Counted from the stretch's first letter, positions 42,545-58,100 are shown. The stretch: 64,000 nt of DNA from Ianthella basta (GCA_964019415.1 OZ025869.1:7078882-7142881), one strand, 5' to 3'. The notes: generated from the sequence alone by a model not told the origin. A program made the numbers and translations.

Positions 42545-43997
42545 TATAATCATTGCATAAAACGGATCTGCAGCAATGGGGACAAAATATGATAAACACA
42601 CCGATCTTCAGCAATGAGGATCAAAACAGATTGTTTTTCGGCAATGAGGATGAAATCAAATCTAAGCTGACCTGCAAAGGGCACAATATCAAAGTACAAG
42701 ACTGATGTTCAGTATGACCACAAAATCAAATTTAAGACTTATTCTTAGCAATGAGTCTGAGATCAGAAGTTCTAGGTATCAGCAAATTAAATTGTCAAGC
42801 CGATCTTTGGCAACGAGCTAAGTTTCATAGTGGAAGACTGATCTTTATCAATGAGCACAAAATCAAAGTCAAAGGCTGACCTTCTACGAAGAGTTAAGTA
42901 CTCATACACACCTATCCTCCCAAAGTTTCACAGCTTGTACAATCCAATAAAACATACCTCCTTGATGATGGATACCACCCATAACAATCTTCTCTCCCAC
43001 AGCAAACTCTCCATCAACCCAAAGATGGGTCTTGGCAATCTCATTAAGCTTTGTGCACATTGTCTAAGAACACCCTTACAAGCTCAGATTCATGCACATA
43101 AATCTTTAGAATGGGGAAATCAAAATACATGTGATTGAAAGGAGACTGATCTTCAGCAATGAGTATCAAAATAGATTATTCCTGCGCAATGAGGATGATA
43201 TCAAATCTAGAGCTGATCCTCTGCAAAGGACACAATATCAAAGTGCAAGGTTGATGTTCAGGAATGAGCATGAATTCCAAAGACTTATCTTCAGTAAGGA
43301 GTGAAAATCAGAAGTTCTAGGCTTCAGCAAATCACAGTATCAAACTGATCTTGGCAATGAGGAAAGTTTCAAAGTGCAAGACTGATCTTCAGCAATGAGC
43401 ATAGAGACAAAGTCAAAGGCTAATAATCTACTAAGAACAATATTTAGCTGCGAGAGTGATGGTTAGCAAGTGTCAAAGCTAAAAATCTGTCGGATTGCTT
43501 GGCTTTGAGCACATTGGTGAAATCAGTTATGCAGTTTGATTTTGTACCCATTGCTAAAGATCGGTTTCACTATTTGATTTAGTGTACACTGTCATACAAA
43601 TTACAATTTAGTGCACTCATACACACCTATTCTAGCAACTTCCCACAGCTTACCCACCTTGTACAATCCAATAAAGCCTACCTCCCTGCTGACGGATATC
43701 ACCCCTAACCACTTTCTTGCACCAAACTCTTTAGCGACCCAAAGACACTTCACCCTATAGAATAGTTGGGACAGACAATGTTCACTGACTCTTGCTCACA
43801 CACACCACACATTGCACACACGCACCACACCGCACACATACCACACACACAAAACACTCCCGAACACACCTACGCACTCACCCAAATAGCCCCCACCCCC
43901 ACCCACACACACATGTACACACCTACACACACACATGCACACACACACAGACGCACGTACGCACACACACACATACACACTCTTACATACACATCCG

Positions 43998-45581
43998 TCA
44001 TCAATGGACTCCTTATCGACTGGGAGTTCCCTCTTCCTCTTTGTGAGTAGGTCATGCACAGTGTCACCACAAGTAAGGTACTTGGCATTTTCAGGAGAGA
44101 AAGCCCACATCAGCTAGTGCAGGACCCTTGGCACAACCAAGAAAAGGAATACAATGATAGAAATTGAGTGGACAATGCAGCTCTTGCTACAATCCAAATA
44201 ATCCCTTATGGTGTATCACCATCACAAAGCACACTGTCGTACCAAGACCAGATGTTCAGCATTTGGGCATATAGTGTATCATCCAATTGACAGTTCCATT
44301 CTCTGCACATAGTTGAATAGCAGTTTGACCATCTGATTTGTGCATATGGTTGTAGCTTGGCATGACAATTCCATTTGTAAGCTTGGTTCTGTGCTCACTG
44401 CTGAAGATCAGGTAAGCAGTTTTAAGTGTGTGGCCATTGCTGACAATATCATTGGCATTTCCATTTCAATGCTGTTGAAATTCAGTTTGACCGAATTGAC
44501 TTTGGGCCCATTGCTGAACATCTGTTTCACTATTTGATGTAGTGTACACTGCTGATGATCAATCAAGTTGTATTTTCCCACACTCGTTTACACCCATCCA
44601 AGTTAACCCTTAAAGCACACCCACCTTGTACAATCCAAGAAACCCTACCTCCTTGCTAATGGATATCATCCCTAACCCCTTTACTGCATCAAACTCTTCT
44701 GCGACCAGAAGGACAACTCCTCCGTGCAGAACAATGAAGACTTTTCTGACTCCTGCTTGCATTGCCACCAAGGAACAAATACATATAATGTAAAAACTCA
44801 CACACATGCTGCACACACACACATACAGTACACTGGGAATTCCCTCTTCCTTTCTGTGGGCAGGTCATGTCAACTTTCACTACAAGTAAAGCTTCATGGC
44901 CTTCTCAGAAGAAACTCCCCATCAGTTGGTAAAGTAGCCCTCGGTGCAACCAAGAACAAGAGCACAATGCAAGTAAGTGAACAATGCACCCTTCATACAA
45001 CCCAAAGAAGACAACTATGTATCCCCTTCATAAAGCACACTGTCACACCAAGCACAGATGTTCAGCAATTGCGCACATTGCTTGTTATCCATTTCATTAT
45101 CCGATTATCTGCACATTGCTGACTGTCTGAATTGTACTTATGGTTGTAGTTCGATTCGACTGTTAGATTTGGTGCCCACTCTTCATTATCAAATTGATAG
45201 TTTCAATATGTGCTCATTGCTGAAGATCAGTCACGCAGATTTCAGTATGTGGTCATTGCTAACGATTCACTGGCAGTTTGATTTTATCATATCTGTTGAC
45301 ATTGAGTTTGACAGTTTAACATGTGCCCATTGCTGAACATCTGTTTCACTATTAGATTCGGCGTACAGTGCTGAAGGTCAGTCAACCAAGTTGGATATTC
45401 ACGTAATCACCCCACCTAACCGTGCAAATCCCCAGAACTCACCCACCTTATACAATCAAAGATACCCTACCTCCTTGACAATGGATGGCACTTGGAACAG
45501 CCCCTTACCACAACAAACTCTCCAGCAGTACGAAGACTGATCATGAAGATCTTATTAGGATTGGGTGAAAGCGACACACAC

Positions 45582-45655
<74 letters not shown>

Positions 45656-48600
45656 ACGCACACACGTTATTTTCTCTACTGCATTGGACCCACTTATGTG
45701 TCTTGATAAGCTCAATAGGGTGCACTGCTCTGGCACCAGTGGCTGAATGGGGTGTAAGGAGCGGAGACAGAGGGGTGGTGAGGGGGAGGGTGCATGTGGT
45801 GAAGTGATGTGGCTCTACCATCAGACCCTAGGCACTGCATGTGGTCAGACTCCCTTGCATTGGAGTTACCTGCTTACAGTACAAAGACACATACCAAATA
45901 AGGTACTTACTATAGCTGCGATAATACCATGTACGTATGCACACTTCACAAGCACGTGCACACATGCATCCTCACCCTAAGAAGTCGAACACACACACAC
46001 ACACGCACACACAATGCCTGTGGGTACTTTCTGCTCCAAGTGCTAGCACTCTGTCCATAGTCACAGTAGCGTGGGGGTAGCAGGATCTGTTGCCATGGCG
46101 GGTGCTTCCTCCTGTAGGTATGTGTAGATTGCTATAGATTTAGCTCAATGCCTTGAAGTAGGCGTATGTAGGTAATCTGACAACCCACAACACCACTATA
46201 ATGCGAGGATATTTGATTTTGTGCTCGTTGTCTAAGAACACCCTGACAAGTTAATTTTCATGCATATATCTCACGATCGCTCGGAGAAGTTGAATTTGTG
46301 CACTCACACACACTTATCCTGACAAATTTTCCACCCGTATGAATCTTCAGAATGGGGAAATTAAAATACATGTGAATAAAAGGAGACTGATCTTCAGCAA
46401 TGAGTAGCAAAGCAGATTGTTCCTCAGCAATGAGGATAATATCAAATCTAAAGCTGATCCTCTGCAGAGGACACAATATTATAAATTCAAATGTAAGACG
46501 GATCTTGGCAATGAGGAAAGTTTCAAAGCGCAAGACTGATCTTCAGCAATGAGCATAGAAACAAAGTCTAAGGCTGATCTTCTACTAAGAATAATATTTA
46601 GCTGCGAGAGTGATGGTTAGCAAGTGTCAAAGCTAAAAATCTGTCGAATTGCTTGACTTTGAGCACATTGGTGAAATCAGTTATGCATTGTACCCATTGC
46701 TAAAGATTGGTTTCACTGTTTGATTTAGTGTACACTGTCATACAAATTACAATTTAGTGCACTCATACACACCTATTCTAGCAACTCCCCACTGCTTACC
46801 CACCTTGTACAATCCAATAAAGCCTACCTCCCTGCTGACGGATATCACCCCTAACCCCTTTCCTGCATCAAACTTTTTAGCGACCTAAAGACACTCCACC
46901 CTATAGAATAGTGCGGACAGACAATGTTCACTGACTCTTGCTCACACACAACACACATTGCACACACGCACCACACTGCACACATACCACACCCACCCAC
47001 ACACACACACACACGCACGTATGCACACACACACACACACATACACACTCTTACATACACATCCATGTTCATGATGTGGCTTTACCATCAGACCCTAGGC
47101 ACTGCATGTCGCCAGACTCACTTGCATTGGAGTTACCTGTTTACAGTACGAAGACACATACCAAATAAGGTACTTACTATAGCTGCGATGATACCATGTA
47201 CGTATACAGACTTCACAAGCACGTGTACACATGCATCCTCACCCTAAAAAGCCGAACAAACACACCCACACACACAATGCCTGTGGGTACTTTCTGCAAG
47301 TGCTAGCACTGTATCCATAGTCACAGTAGCGTGAAGGTAGCAGCATTTGTTGCCATGGCTTGTGTTTCCTCCTGTAGATATATGTAAATTGTTAAGGAAT
47401 TAGCCTAATGCCTCGAAGTAGGCGTATGTAGGTAATCTGACAACCCAGACCACCACTCATAATTATGGCTATAATGCGAGGACACTTGATTTGTGCTCAT
47501 TGTCTAAGAACACCCAGACATGTTCAGTTTCGTGCATATTTCTCACGATCGGTCAGACAGTTAGATTCATGCACATGGCTGCAGATCAATTGGACAGTGT
47601 ATGTTTTATGCTCATCGAGACTGATCTTCTACAAGGATCATATAATCATTGCATAAAACGGATCTGCAGCAATGGGGACAAAATATGATAAACACACCGA
47701 TCTTCAGCAATGAGGATCAAAACAGATTGTTCCTCGGCAATGAGGATGATATCAAATCTAAGCTGACCTGCAAACGGCACGATATCAAAGTACAAGACTG
47801 ATGTTCTGTATGACCACAAAATCAAATTTAAGACTTATTCTCAGCAATGAGTCTGAAATCAGAAGTTCTAGGCATCAGCAAATCAAATTGTCAAACTGAT
47901 CTTTGGCAACGAGCTAAGTTTCATAGTGGAAGACTGATCTTTAGCAATGAGCACAAAAATCAAAGTCCAAGGCTGACCTACAAAGAGTTAAATATTCTCT
48001 TAGAAGACTGATGTTGAGCAAGTGTCAAAGCTGAAACTCTGGCAGAATGGTTTGATTTTGTACACTTCACAGTTATGTCCATTGCCAAAGATCTGTTTTG
48101 CTATTTACTCTATTGTACACTGCGGAAAACCAGTCAAACAGGTTGAATTTGTGCACTCATACACACCTATCCTGTCAAAGCTTCACAGCTTACCAACCTC
48201 TCCATCAACCCAAAGATGGATCTTGGCAATCTCGTTAAGCTTTGTGCTCATTGTCTAAGAGCACCCTTACAAGCTCAGATTCATGCACATAAATCTTTAG
48301 AATGGGGAAATCGAAATACATGTGATTGAAAAAGGAGACTGATCTTCAGCAATGAGTATCAAAATAGATTATTCCTGCGCAATGAGGATGATATCAAATC
48401 TAGAGCTGATCCTCTGAAAAGGACACAATATCAAAGTGCAAGATTGATGCTCAGGAATGAGCATGAATTCAAATGTAAGACTTATCTTCAGTAAGGAGTG
48501 AAAATCAGAAGTTCTAGGCTTCAGCAAATCACAGTATCAAACTGATCTTGGCAATGAGGAAAGTTTCAAAGCGCAAGACTGATCTTCAGCAATGAGCATA

Positions 48601-49406
48601 GAAACAAAGTCAAAGGCTAATAATCTACTAAGAACAATATTTAGCTGCGAGAGTGATGGTTAACAAGTGTCAAAGCTAAAAATCTATCAGATTGCTTGAC
48701 TTTGAGCACATTGGTGAAATCGGTTATGCAGTTTGATTTTGTACCCATTGCTAAAGATCGGTTTCACTGTTTGATTTAGTGTACACTGTCATACAAATTA
48801 CAATTTAGTGCACTCATACACACCTATTCTAGCAACTCCCCACAGCTTACCCACCTTGTACAATCCAATAAAGCCTACCTCCCTGCTGACGGATATCCCC
48901 CCTAACCCCTTTACTGCACCAAACTCTTTAGCGACTCAAAGACACTCCACCCTATAGAATAGTTGGGACAGACAATGTTCACTGACTCTTGCTCACACAC
49001 ACCACACATTGCATACACGCACAACACCACACACATACCACCCACCCACCCACACAAGCACGCACGTACGCACACACACACACATACACACTCTTACGTA
49101 CATACACATCCGCCAGCAATGGACTCCTTATCTACTGAGACTTATCTTCAGCAATCAGTCTGAAATCAGATGTTCTAGGAGTCAGAAAATCAAATTGTCA
49201 AATATTCTTTAGCAAGGAGCTAAGTTTCAAAGTGGAAGACTGATTTTGATGAGCATAGAATCAAAGTCTAAAGCTGACCTTCTATGAAAAGTTAAATATT
49301 CTCAGACTGATGGTTAACAAGTGTGAAAAGCTCAAAATCTGTCGGATACCACACACACAAACCACTCACCCACACACCCACATACCCACCCACCCACACG
49401 CACACC

Positions 49407-49437
<31 letters not shown>

Positions 49438-49491
49438 CACACACATACGCACACACACATACACACTCTTACATACACATCCGCCAGCAAT
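43998..49491 (+). repeat. Higher-order repeat unit T2 (5.49 kb)
   Basis: Same start as T1 (spacer C, direct minisatellite 44,280-44,575, spacer D at 44,835, direct units 45,055-45,390). It then differs: a pure (CA)n at 45,573-45,665, TCTCTACTGCATTGGACCC (45,676), A block at 45,808, inverted minisatellite (46,380-46,620), direct units, CA run (46,940-47,060), second A block at 47,072, direct units (47,455-47,620), inverted units (47,621-48,040 and 48,328-48,650), CA runs (48,994-49,105 and 49,350-49,460). A private deletion of about 120 bp lies at 46,339-46,340 (CACCCGTATGAATC) compared with 51,844-51,962. The CA run at 44,801-44,830 is shortened relative to other D modules. Confidence 0.87.
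45573..45665 (+). repeat. (CA)n microsatellite
   Basis: About 90 bp of CA with a few CG steps at its ends (CACACGCACACGCACACG). Homologous tracts at 51,170-51,240 and 60,376-60,430 differ in length and in the position of CG steps. Open frames over it are THTHTH or VCVCVC and are not genes. Confidence 0.95.
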
Positions 49492-51169
49492 GGACTCCTT
49501 ATCGACTAGGAGTTCCCTCTTCCTCTTTGTGAGTAGGTCATGCACAGTGTCACCACAAGTAAGCTACTTGGCATTTTCAGGAGAAAGCCCACATCAGCTA
49601 GTGCATGACCCTTGGCACAACCAAGAAAAGGAGAAAAGGAATACAATGAAAGAAATTGAGTGGACAATGCAGCTCTTGCTACAACCAAAATAATCCCTTA
49701 TGGTGTATCACCATCACAAAGCACACTGTCATACCAAGACCAGATGTTCAGCATTTGGGCATATAGTATATCATCCAATTGACAGTTTCATTCTCTGCAC
49801 ATAGTTGAATAGCAGTTTGACCATCTGATTCGTGTATACGGTTGTAGCTTGGCATGACAATTCCATTTGTAAGCTTGGTTTTGTGCTCACTGCTGAAGAT
49901 CAGGTAAGCAGTTTTAAGTGTGTGGCCATTGCTGACAATATCATTGGCATTTCCATTTCAATGCTGTTGAAATTCAGTTTGACCGAATTGACTTTGGGCC
50001 CATTGCTGAACATCTGTTTCACTATTTGACGTAGTGTACACTGCTGATGATCAACCAAGTTGTATTTTCCCACACTCATTCACACCCATCCAAGTTAACC
50101 CTTAAAGCACACCCACCTTGTACAACCCAAGAAACCCTACCTCCTTGCTGATGGATATCACCCCTAACCCCTTTACTGCATCAAACTCTTCTGCGACCAG
50201 AAGGACAACTCCTCTGTGCAGAATAATGGAGACATTTCTGACTCCTGCTTGCATTGCCACCAAGGAACAAATACATATAATGTAAAACTCACACACATGC
50301 TGCACACACACACATATAGTACACTACATACATGCATGCACACACACACACATGCAAGAAAGCACACACACACATCTAAAAATGCACTCACAGACTTATA
50401 CATTTGGCAGCAATGGCCTCCTTCTAGACTGGGAATTCCCTCTTCCTTTCTGTGAGCAGGTCACGTCAACTTTCACTACAAGTAAAGCTTCATGGCCTTC
50501 TCAGAAGAAACTCCCCATCAGTTGGTAAAGTAGCCCTCGGTACAACCAAGAACAAGAGCACAATGCAAGTAAGTGAACAATGCACCCTTCATACAACCCA
50601 AATAAGACAATGATGTATCACCTTCATAAAGCACACTGTCACACCAAGCACAGATGTTCAGCAATTGCGCAAATTGCTTGTTATCCATTTCATTATCCGA
50701 TTATCTGCACTTTGCCGACCGTCTGAATTGTACTTATGGTTGTAGTTCGATTCGACTGTTAGATTTGGTGCCCACTCTTCATTATCAAATTGATAGTTTC
50801 AATATGTGCTCATTGCTGAAGATCAGTCACGCAGATTTCAGTATGTGGTTATTGCTAACGATTCACTGGCAGTTTGATTTTATCATATCCGTTGACATTC
50901 AGTTTGAAAGTTTAATTTGTGCCCATTGCTGAACATCTGTTTCACTATTAGATTCGGTGTACAGTGCTGAAGGTCAGTCAACCAAGTTGGATATTCACGT
51001 AATCACCCCACCTAACCGTGCAAATCCCCAGAGCTCACCCACCTTGTACAATCAAAGATACCCTACCCTCCTTGACAATGGATGGCACTCGGAACAGACC
51101 CTTACCACAACAAACTCTCCAGCAGTACAAAGACTGATCTTGAAGATCTCATTAGGATTGGGTGAAAGC

Positions 51170-51227
<58 letters not shown>

Positions 51228-54200
51228 CACACGCACACACATTATTTTCTCTACTGCATTGGACCCACTTATGTGTCTTGATAAGCTCAATAGGGTGCAC
51301 TGCTCTGGCACCAGTGGCTGAATGGGGTGTAAGGAGCAGAGACAGAGGGGTGGTGAGGGGGAGGATGCATGTGGTGAAGTGATGTGGCTCTACCATCAGA
51401 CCCTAGGCACTGCATGTGGTCAGACTCACTTGCTTTGGAGTTACCTGTTTACAGTACAAAGACACATACCAAATAAGGTACTTACTATAGCTGCAATAAT
51501 ACCATGTACATATACACACTTCACAAGCACTTGCACACATGCATCCTCACCCTAAAAAGCCATAGTCACAGTAGCGTGGGGGTAGCAGGATCTGTTGCCA
51601 TGGTGGGTGCTTCCTCCTGTAGGTATGTGTAGATTGCTATAGATTTAGCTCAATGCCTTGAAGTAGGCGTATGTAGGTAATCTGACAACCCACAACACCA
51701 CTGTAATGCGAGGATATTTGATTTTGTGCTCGTTGTCTAAGAACACCCTGACAAGTTAATTTTCATGCATATATCTCACGATCGCTCGGAGAAGTTGAAT
51801 TTGTGCACTCACACACACTTATTCTGACAAATGTTCCACCCGTAACAACGTTCCCTCTCTCCCGCAGCAAACTCTCTATCAACCCAAAGATGAATCTTGG
51901 CAATCTCGTTAGCCGTTGTGCTTGTTGTCTAAGAACACCCTTACAGGTTCAGTTTCGTGCATATGAATCTTCAGAATGGGGAAATTGAAATACATGTGAA
52001 TAAATGGAGACTGATCTTCAGCAATGAGTAGCAAAGCAGATTGTTCCTCAGCAATGAGGATAATATCAAATCTAAAGCTGATCCTCTGCAGAGGACACAA
52101 TATTATAAATTCAAATGTAAGACTGATCTTGGCAATGAGGAAAGTTTCAAAGCGCAAGACTGATCTTCAGCAATGAGCATAGAAACAAAGTCTAAGGCTG
52201 ATCTTCTACTAAGAATAGTAATTAGCTGCAAGAGTGATGGTTAGCAAGTGTCAAAGCTAAACATCTGTCGGATTGCTTGAATTTGAGCACATTGGTGAAA
52301 TCAGTTATGCAGTTTGATTTTGTACCCATTGCTAAAGATCGGTTTCACTGTTTGATTTAGTGTACACTGTCATGCAAATTACAATTTAGTGCACTCATAC
52401 ACACCTATTCTAGCAACTCCCCACAGCTTACCCACCTTGTACAATCCAATAAAGCCTACCTCCCTGCTGACAGATATCACCCCTAACCCCTTTCCTGCAT
52501 CAAACTCTTTAACGACCTGAAAAGACACTCCACCCTATAGAATAGTGGGGACACACAATGTTCCACTGACTCTTGCTCACGCACACCACACATTGCACAC
52601 ACACCACACACCCACCCACACACACACACGCGTACGCACACACACACACATGCACACTCTTACATACACATCCGTGTTCATGATGTGGCTCTACCATCAG
52701 ACCCTAGGCACTGCATGTGGCCAGACTCACTTGCATTGGAGTTACCTGTTTACAGTACGAAGACACATACCAAATAAGGTACTTACTATAGCTGCGATGA
52801 TACCATGTACGTATACACGCTTCACAAGCACGTGTACACATGCATCCTCACCCTAAAAAGCCGAACAAACACACCCACACACACAATGCCTGTGGGTACT
52901 TTCTGCAAGTGTATCCATAGTCACAGTAGCGTGAAGGTAGCAGCATTTGTTGCCATGGCTTGTGTTTCCTCCTGTAGGTATATGCAAATTGTTAAGGAAT
53001 TAGCTGAATGCCTTGAAGCAGGCGTATGTAGGTAATCTGACAACCCAGACCACCACTCATAATTATGGCTATAATGCGAGGATACTTAATTTCTGCTCAT
53101 TGTCTAAGAACACCCTGACATGTTCAGTTTCGTGCATATTTCTCACGATCGGTCAGACAGTTAGTGTCATGCACATGGCTGCAGATCAACTGGATAGTGT
53201 ACGTTTTATGCTCATCGAGACTGATCTTCTACAAGGAGCATATAATCATGGCATAAAACGGATCTGCAGCAATGGGGACAAAATATGATAAACACACCGA
53301 TCTTCAGCAATGAGGATCAAAACAGATTGTTTCTCAGCAATGAGGATAATATCAAATCTAAGCTGACCTGCAAAGGGCACAATAACAAAGTACAAGACTA
53401 ATGTTTAGTATGACCATAAAATCCAATTTAAGACTTATTCTCAGCAATGAGTCTGGAATCAGAAGTTATAGGCATCAGTAAATCAAATTGTCAAACTGAT
53501 CTTTGGCAACGAGCTAAGTTTCATAGTGGAAGACTGATCTTTAGCAATGAGCACAAAATCAAAGTCCAAGGCTGACCTTCTACGAAGAGTTAAATATTCT
53601 CTTGGAAGACTGATGTTGAGCAAGTGTCAAAGCTGAAACTCTGGCGGAATGGTTTGATTTTGTACACTTTACAATTATGTCCATTGCTAAAGATCTGTTT
53701 TGCTATTTACTCTATTGTACACTGCAGAAAATCAGTCAAACAAGTTGAATTTGTGCACTCATACACACCTATCCTGTCAAAGCTTCACAGCTTACCAACC
53801 TCTCCATCAACCCAAAGATGGATCTTGGCAATCTCGTTAAGCTTTGTGCTCGTTGTCTAAGAGCACCCTTACAAGCTCAGATTCATGCACATAAATCTTT
53901 AGAATGGGGAAATCGAAATACATGTGATTGAAAGGAGACTGATCTTCCGCAATGAGTATCAAAATAGATTATTCCTGCGCAATGAGGATATCAAATCTAG
54001 AGCTGATCCTCTGAAAAGGACACAATATCAAAGTGCAAGATTGATGTTCAGGAATGAGCATGAATTCAAATGTAAGACTTATCTTCAGTAAGGAGTGAAA
54101 ATCAGAAGTTATAGGCTTCAGCAAATCACAGTATCAAACTGATCTTGGCAATGAGGAAAGTTTCAAAGCGCAAGACTGTTCTTCAGCAATGAGCATAGAA

Positions 54201-55164
54201 ACAAAGTCAAAGGCTAATAATCTACTAAGAATAATATTTAGCTGTGAGATGATGGTTAGCAAGTGTTAAAGCTAAAAATCTGTCGTATTGCTTGACTTTG
54301 AGCACATTGGTGAAATCGGTTATGCAGTTTGATTTTGTACCCATTGCTAAAGATCGGTTTCACTGTTTGATTTAGTGTACACTGTCATACAAATTACAAT
54401 TTAGTGCACTCATACACACCTATTCTAGCAACTTCCCACAGCTTACCCACCTTGTACAATCCAATAAAGCCTACCTCCCTGCTGACGGATATCACCCCTA
54501 ACCCCTTTCCTGCACCAAACTCTTTAGCGACCCAAAGACACTTCACCCTATAGAATAGTTCGGAGAGACAATGTTCGCTGACTTTTGCTCGCACACACCA
54601 CACATTGCACACACGGACCACACCGCACACATACCACACACACAAAACACTCCCACACACACCTACACACACGCGCAAACACACACTTACATACACACTG
54701 CACTGCACACATACCACCCACCCACCCACACACGCGCACACGTACGGACACACACACATGAACACACATACACACTCTTACGTACATACACATCTGCCAG
54801 CAATGGACTCCTTATCGACTGGGACTTATCTTCAGCAATCAGTCTGAAATCAGATGTTCTAGGAGTCAGAAAATCAAATTGTCAAATATTCTTTAGTAAG
54901 GAGCTAAGTTTCAAAGTGGAAGACTGATTTTCAGCAATGAGCATAGAATCAAAGTTTAAAGCTGACCTTCTATGAAAAGTTAAATATTCTTAGACTAATG
55001 GTTAACAAGTGTGAAAAGCTCAAAATCTGTTGGATACCACACACACAAACCACTAACCCACACACCCACATACCCACCCACACGCACACGCACACACACA
55101 CACACACGCACACACACACACACCACATACACACACACACACATACACACTCTTACATACACAT
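49492..55164 (+). repeat. Higher-order repeat unit T2' (5.67 kb)
   Basis: Layout as T2 with both A blocks (51,382 and 52,680), direct minisatellite blocks (49,770-50,070 and 50,650-50,985), inverted blocks (52,010-52,240, 53,215-53,630 and 53,932-54,240) and CA runs (50,287-50,375, 51,170-51,240, 52,578-52,660, 54,591-54,780 and 55,037-55,155). The long final CA/CG-rich part with CTACACACACGCGCAAACAC (54,660) and the terminal CTTCGGCAATAGACTCC match the partial unit ending at 39,709, which is why I class both as T2'. Confidence 0.85.
51170..51240 (+). repeat. (CA)n microsatellite
   Basis: About 70 bp, almost pure CA, after GGTGAAAGCGA and before TTATTTTCTCTACTGC. Same place in the unit as 45,573-45,665. 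Confidence 0.95.
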
Positions 55165-58100
55165 CCTTCGGCAATAGACTCCTTATCGACTGGGAGTTCC
55201 CTCTTCCTCTTTGTGAGTAGGTCATGCACAGTGTCACCACAAGTAAGCTACTTGGTATTTTCAGGAGAAAGCCCTCAACAGCTAGTGCAGGACCCTTGGC
55301 ACAACTAAGAAAAGGAATACTATGAAAGAAATTGAGTGGACAATGCAGCTCTTGCTACAACCCAAATAATCCCTTACGATGTATCACCATCACAAAGCAC
55401 ACTGTCGTACCAAGACCAGATGTTCAGCATTTGGGCATATAGTGTATCATCCAATTGACAGTTCCATTCTCTGCACATAGTTGAATAGCAGTTTGACCAT
55501 CTGATTTGTGCATATGGTTGTAGCTTGGCATGACAATTCCATTTGTAAGCTTGGTTTTGTGCTTATTGCTGAAGATCAGGTAAGCAGTTTTAAGTGTGTG
55601 GCCATTGCTGACAATATCATTGGCATTTTCATTTCAATGCTGTTGAAATTCAGTTTGACCGAATTGACTTTGGGCCCATTGCTGAACATCTGTTTCACTA
55701 TTTGACGTAGTGTACACTGCTGATGATCAATCAAGTTGTATTTTCCCACACTCATTCACACCCATCCAAGTTAACCCTTACAGCACACCCACCTTGTACA
55801 ATCCAAGAAACCCTACCTCCTTGCTGATGGATATCACTCCTAACCCCTTTACTGCATCAAACTCTTCTGCGACCAGAAGGACAACTCCTCCGTGCAGAAT
55901 AATGGAGACATTTCTGACTACTGCTTGCATTGTCACCAAGGAACAAATACATATAATGTAAAAACTCACACACATGCTGCACACACACACATACAGTACA
56001 CTATATACATGCATGCACACACACACGCATGCAAGAAAACACACACACACACATTTAAAAATGCACTTACAGACTTATACATTTGGCAGCAATGGCCTCC
56101 TTCTAGACTGGGAATTCCCTCTTCCTTTCTGTGAGCAGGTCACATCAACTTTCACTACAAGTAAAGCTTCATGGCCTTCTCAGAAGAAACTCCCCATCAG
56201 TTGGTAAAGTAGCCCTCAGTACAACCAAGAACAAGAGCACAATGCAAGTAAGTGAACAATGCACCCTTCATACAACCCAAATAAGACAATGATGTATCAA
56301 CTTTACAAAGCACACTGTCACACCAAGCACAGATGTTCAGCAATTGCGCACATTGCTTGTTATCCATTTCATTATCCAATTATCTGCACATTGCTGACCG
56401 TCTGAATTGTACTTATGGTTGTAGTTCGGTTCGACAGTTAGATTTGGTGCCCACTCTTCATTATCAAATTGATAGTTTCAATATGTGCTCATTGCTGAAG
56501 ATCAGTCATGCAGATTTCAGTATGTGGTCATTGCTAACGATTCACTGGCAGTTTGATTTTATCATATCTGTTGACATTCAGTTTGACAGTTTAATTTGTG
56601 CCCATTGCTGAACATCTGTTTCACTATTAGATTCGGCGTACAGTGCTGAAGGTCAGTCAACCAAGTTGGATATTCACGTAATCACCCCACCTAGCCGTGC
56701 AAATCCCCAGAGCTCACCCACCTTGTACAATCAAAGATACCCTACCTCCTTGACAATGGATGGTACTTGGAACAACCCCTTTACCACAACAAACTCTCCG
56801 GCGGTACGAAGACTGATCTTGAAGATCTTATTAGGATTGGGTGAAAGTGGCACGCACGCGCACTCACACACACGCACACACGCGCGCGCGCGTGCACACG
56901 CACGCACACACACACACACACAATCTCTTTCATATCTGCCGAATAATGGCCTCCTTCCAGACTGGGAGTCCACACTTCCTCTTTCACGCACAGTGTCATC
57001 ACAATTAAGCTACATGGCCATCTCAGGAGATAGCCCCATCAGCTGGTGCAGTAGCCTTTGGTACAACCAAGAACAAGAGTACAATCAAAGTTAGTGGACA
57101 TTGTCTAAGAACTCCCTGACATGTTCAGTTTTGTGCATATTTCTCACGATCGGTCAGACAGTTGGATGCACATCGACTGGACAGTGTATGTTTTATGCTC
57201 ATCAAGACTGATCTTCAACAAGGATCATATAATCATTGCATAAAACGGATCTGCAGCAATGGGGACAAAATATGATAAACACACCGATCTTCAGCAATGA
57301 GGATCAAAACAGATTGTTTTTCGGCAATGAGGATGAAATCAAATCTAAGCTGACCTGCAAAGGGCACAATATCAAAGCACAAGACTGATGTTCAGTATGA
57401 CCACAAAATCAAATTTAAGACTTATTCTTAGCAATGAGTCTGAAATCAGAAGTTCTAGGTATCAGCAAATTAAATTGTCAAGCCGATCTTTGGCAACGAG
57501 CTAAGTTTCATAGTGGAAGACTGATCTTTACCAATGAGCACAAAATCAAAGTCAAAGGCTGACCTTCTACGAAGAGTTAAGCACTCATACACACCTATCC
57601 TGCCAAAGTTTCACAGCTTGTACAATCCAATGAAACATACCTCTTTGATGATGGATACCACCCATAACAATCCTCTCTCCCGCAGCAAACTCTCCATCAA
57701 CCCAAAAATGGATCTTGGCAATCTCGTTAAGCTTTGTGCACGTTGTCTAAGAACACCCTTACAAGCTCAGATTCATGCACATAAATCTTTAGAATGGGGA
57801 AATCGAAATACATGTGATTGAAAGGAGACTGATCTTCAGCAATGAGTATCAAAATAGATTATTCCTGCGCAATGAGGATGATATCAAATCTAGAGCTGAT
57901 CCTCTGAAAAGGACACAATATCAAAGTGCAAGATTGATGTTCAGGAATGAGCATTAATTCAAATGTAAGACTTATCTTCAGTAAGGAGTGAAAATCAGAA
58001 GTTCTAGGCTTCAGCAAATCACAGTATCAAACTGATCTTGGCAATGAGGAAAGTTTCAAAGTGCAAGACTGATCTTCAGCAATGAGCATAGAAACAAAGT

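Larger units (their letters stand above)
39710..43997 (+). repeat. Higher-order repeat unit T1, copy 1 (3.53 kb plus 761-bp transposon)
   Basis: Start mark at GACTCCTTATCGACTGGGAG. Layout: spacer C (39,720-39,980), direct minisatellite (39,985-40,290), CA run (40,506-40,595), spacer D with GGGAATTCCCTCTTCCTTTC (40,650), direct minisatellite (40,870-41,215), CA/CG run (41,390-41,477), a third related spacer (41,500-41,645), direct units to 41,760, an abrupt flip to inverted units (41,761-42,895 around the transposon, and 43,138-43,440), direct units (43,500-43,640) and a CA run (43,796-43,985). The spacers C, D and the third are homologous at about 0.9-kb steps, so T1 is itself a repeat of repeats. 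Lacks the A blocks of T2. Confidence 0.87.
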
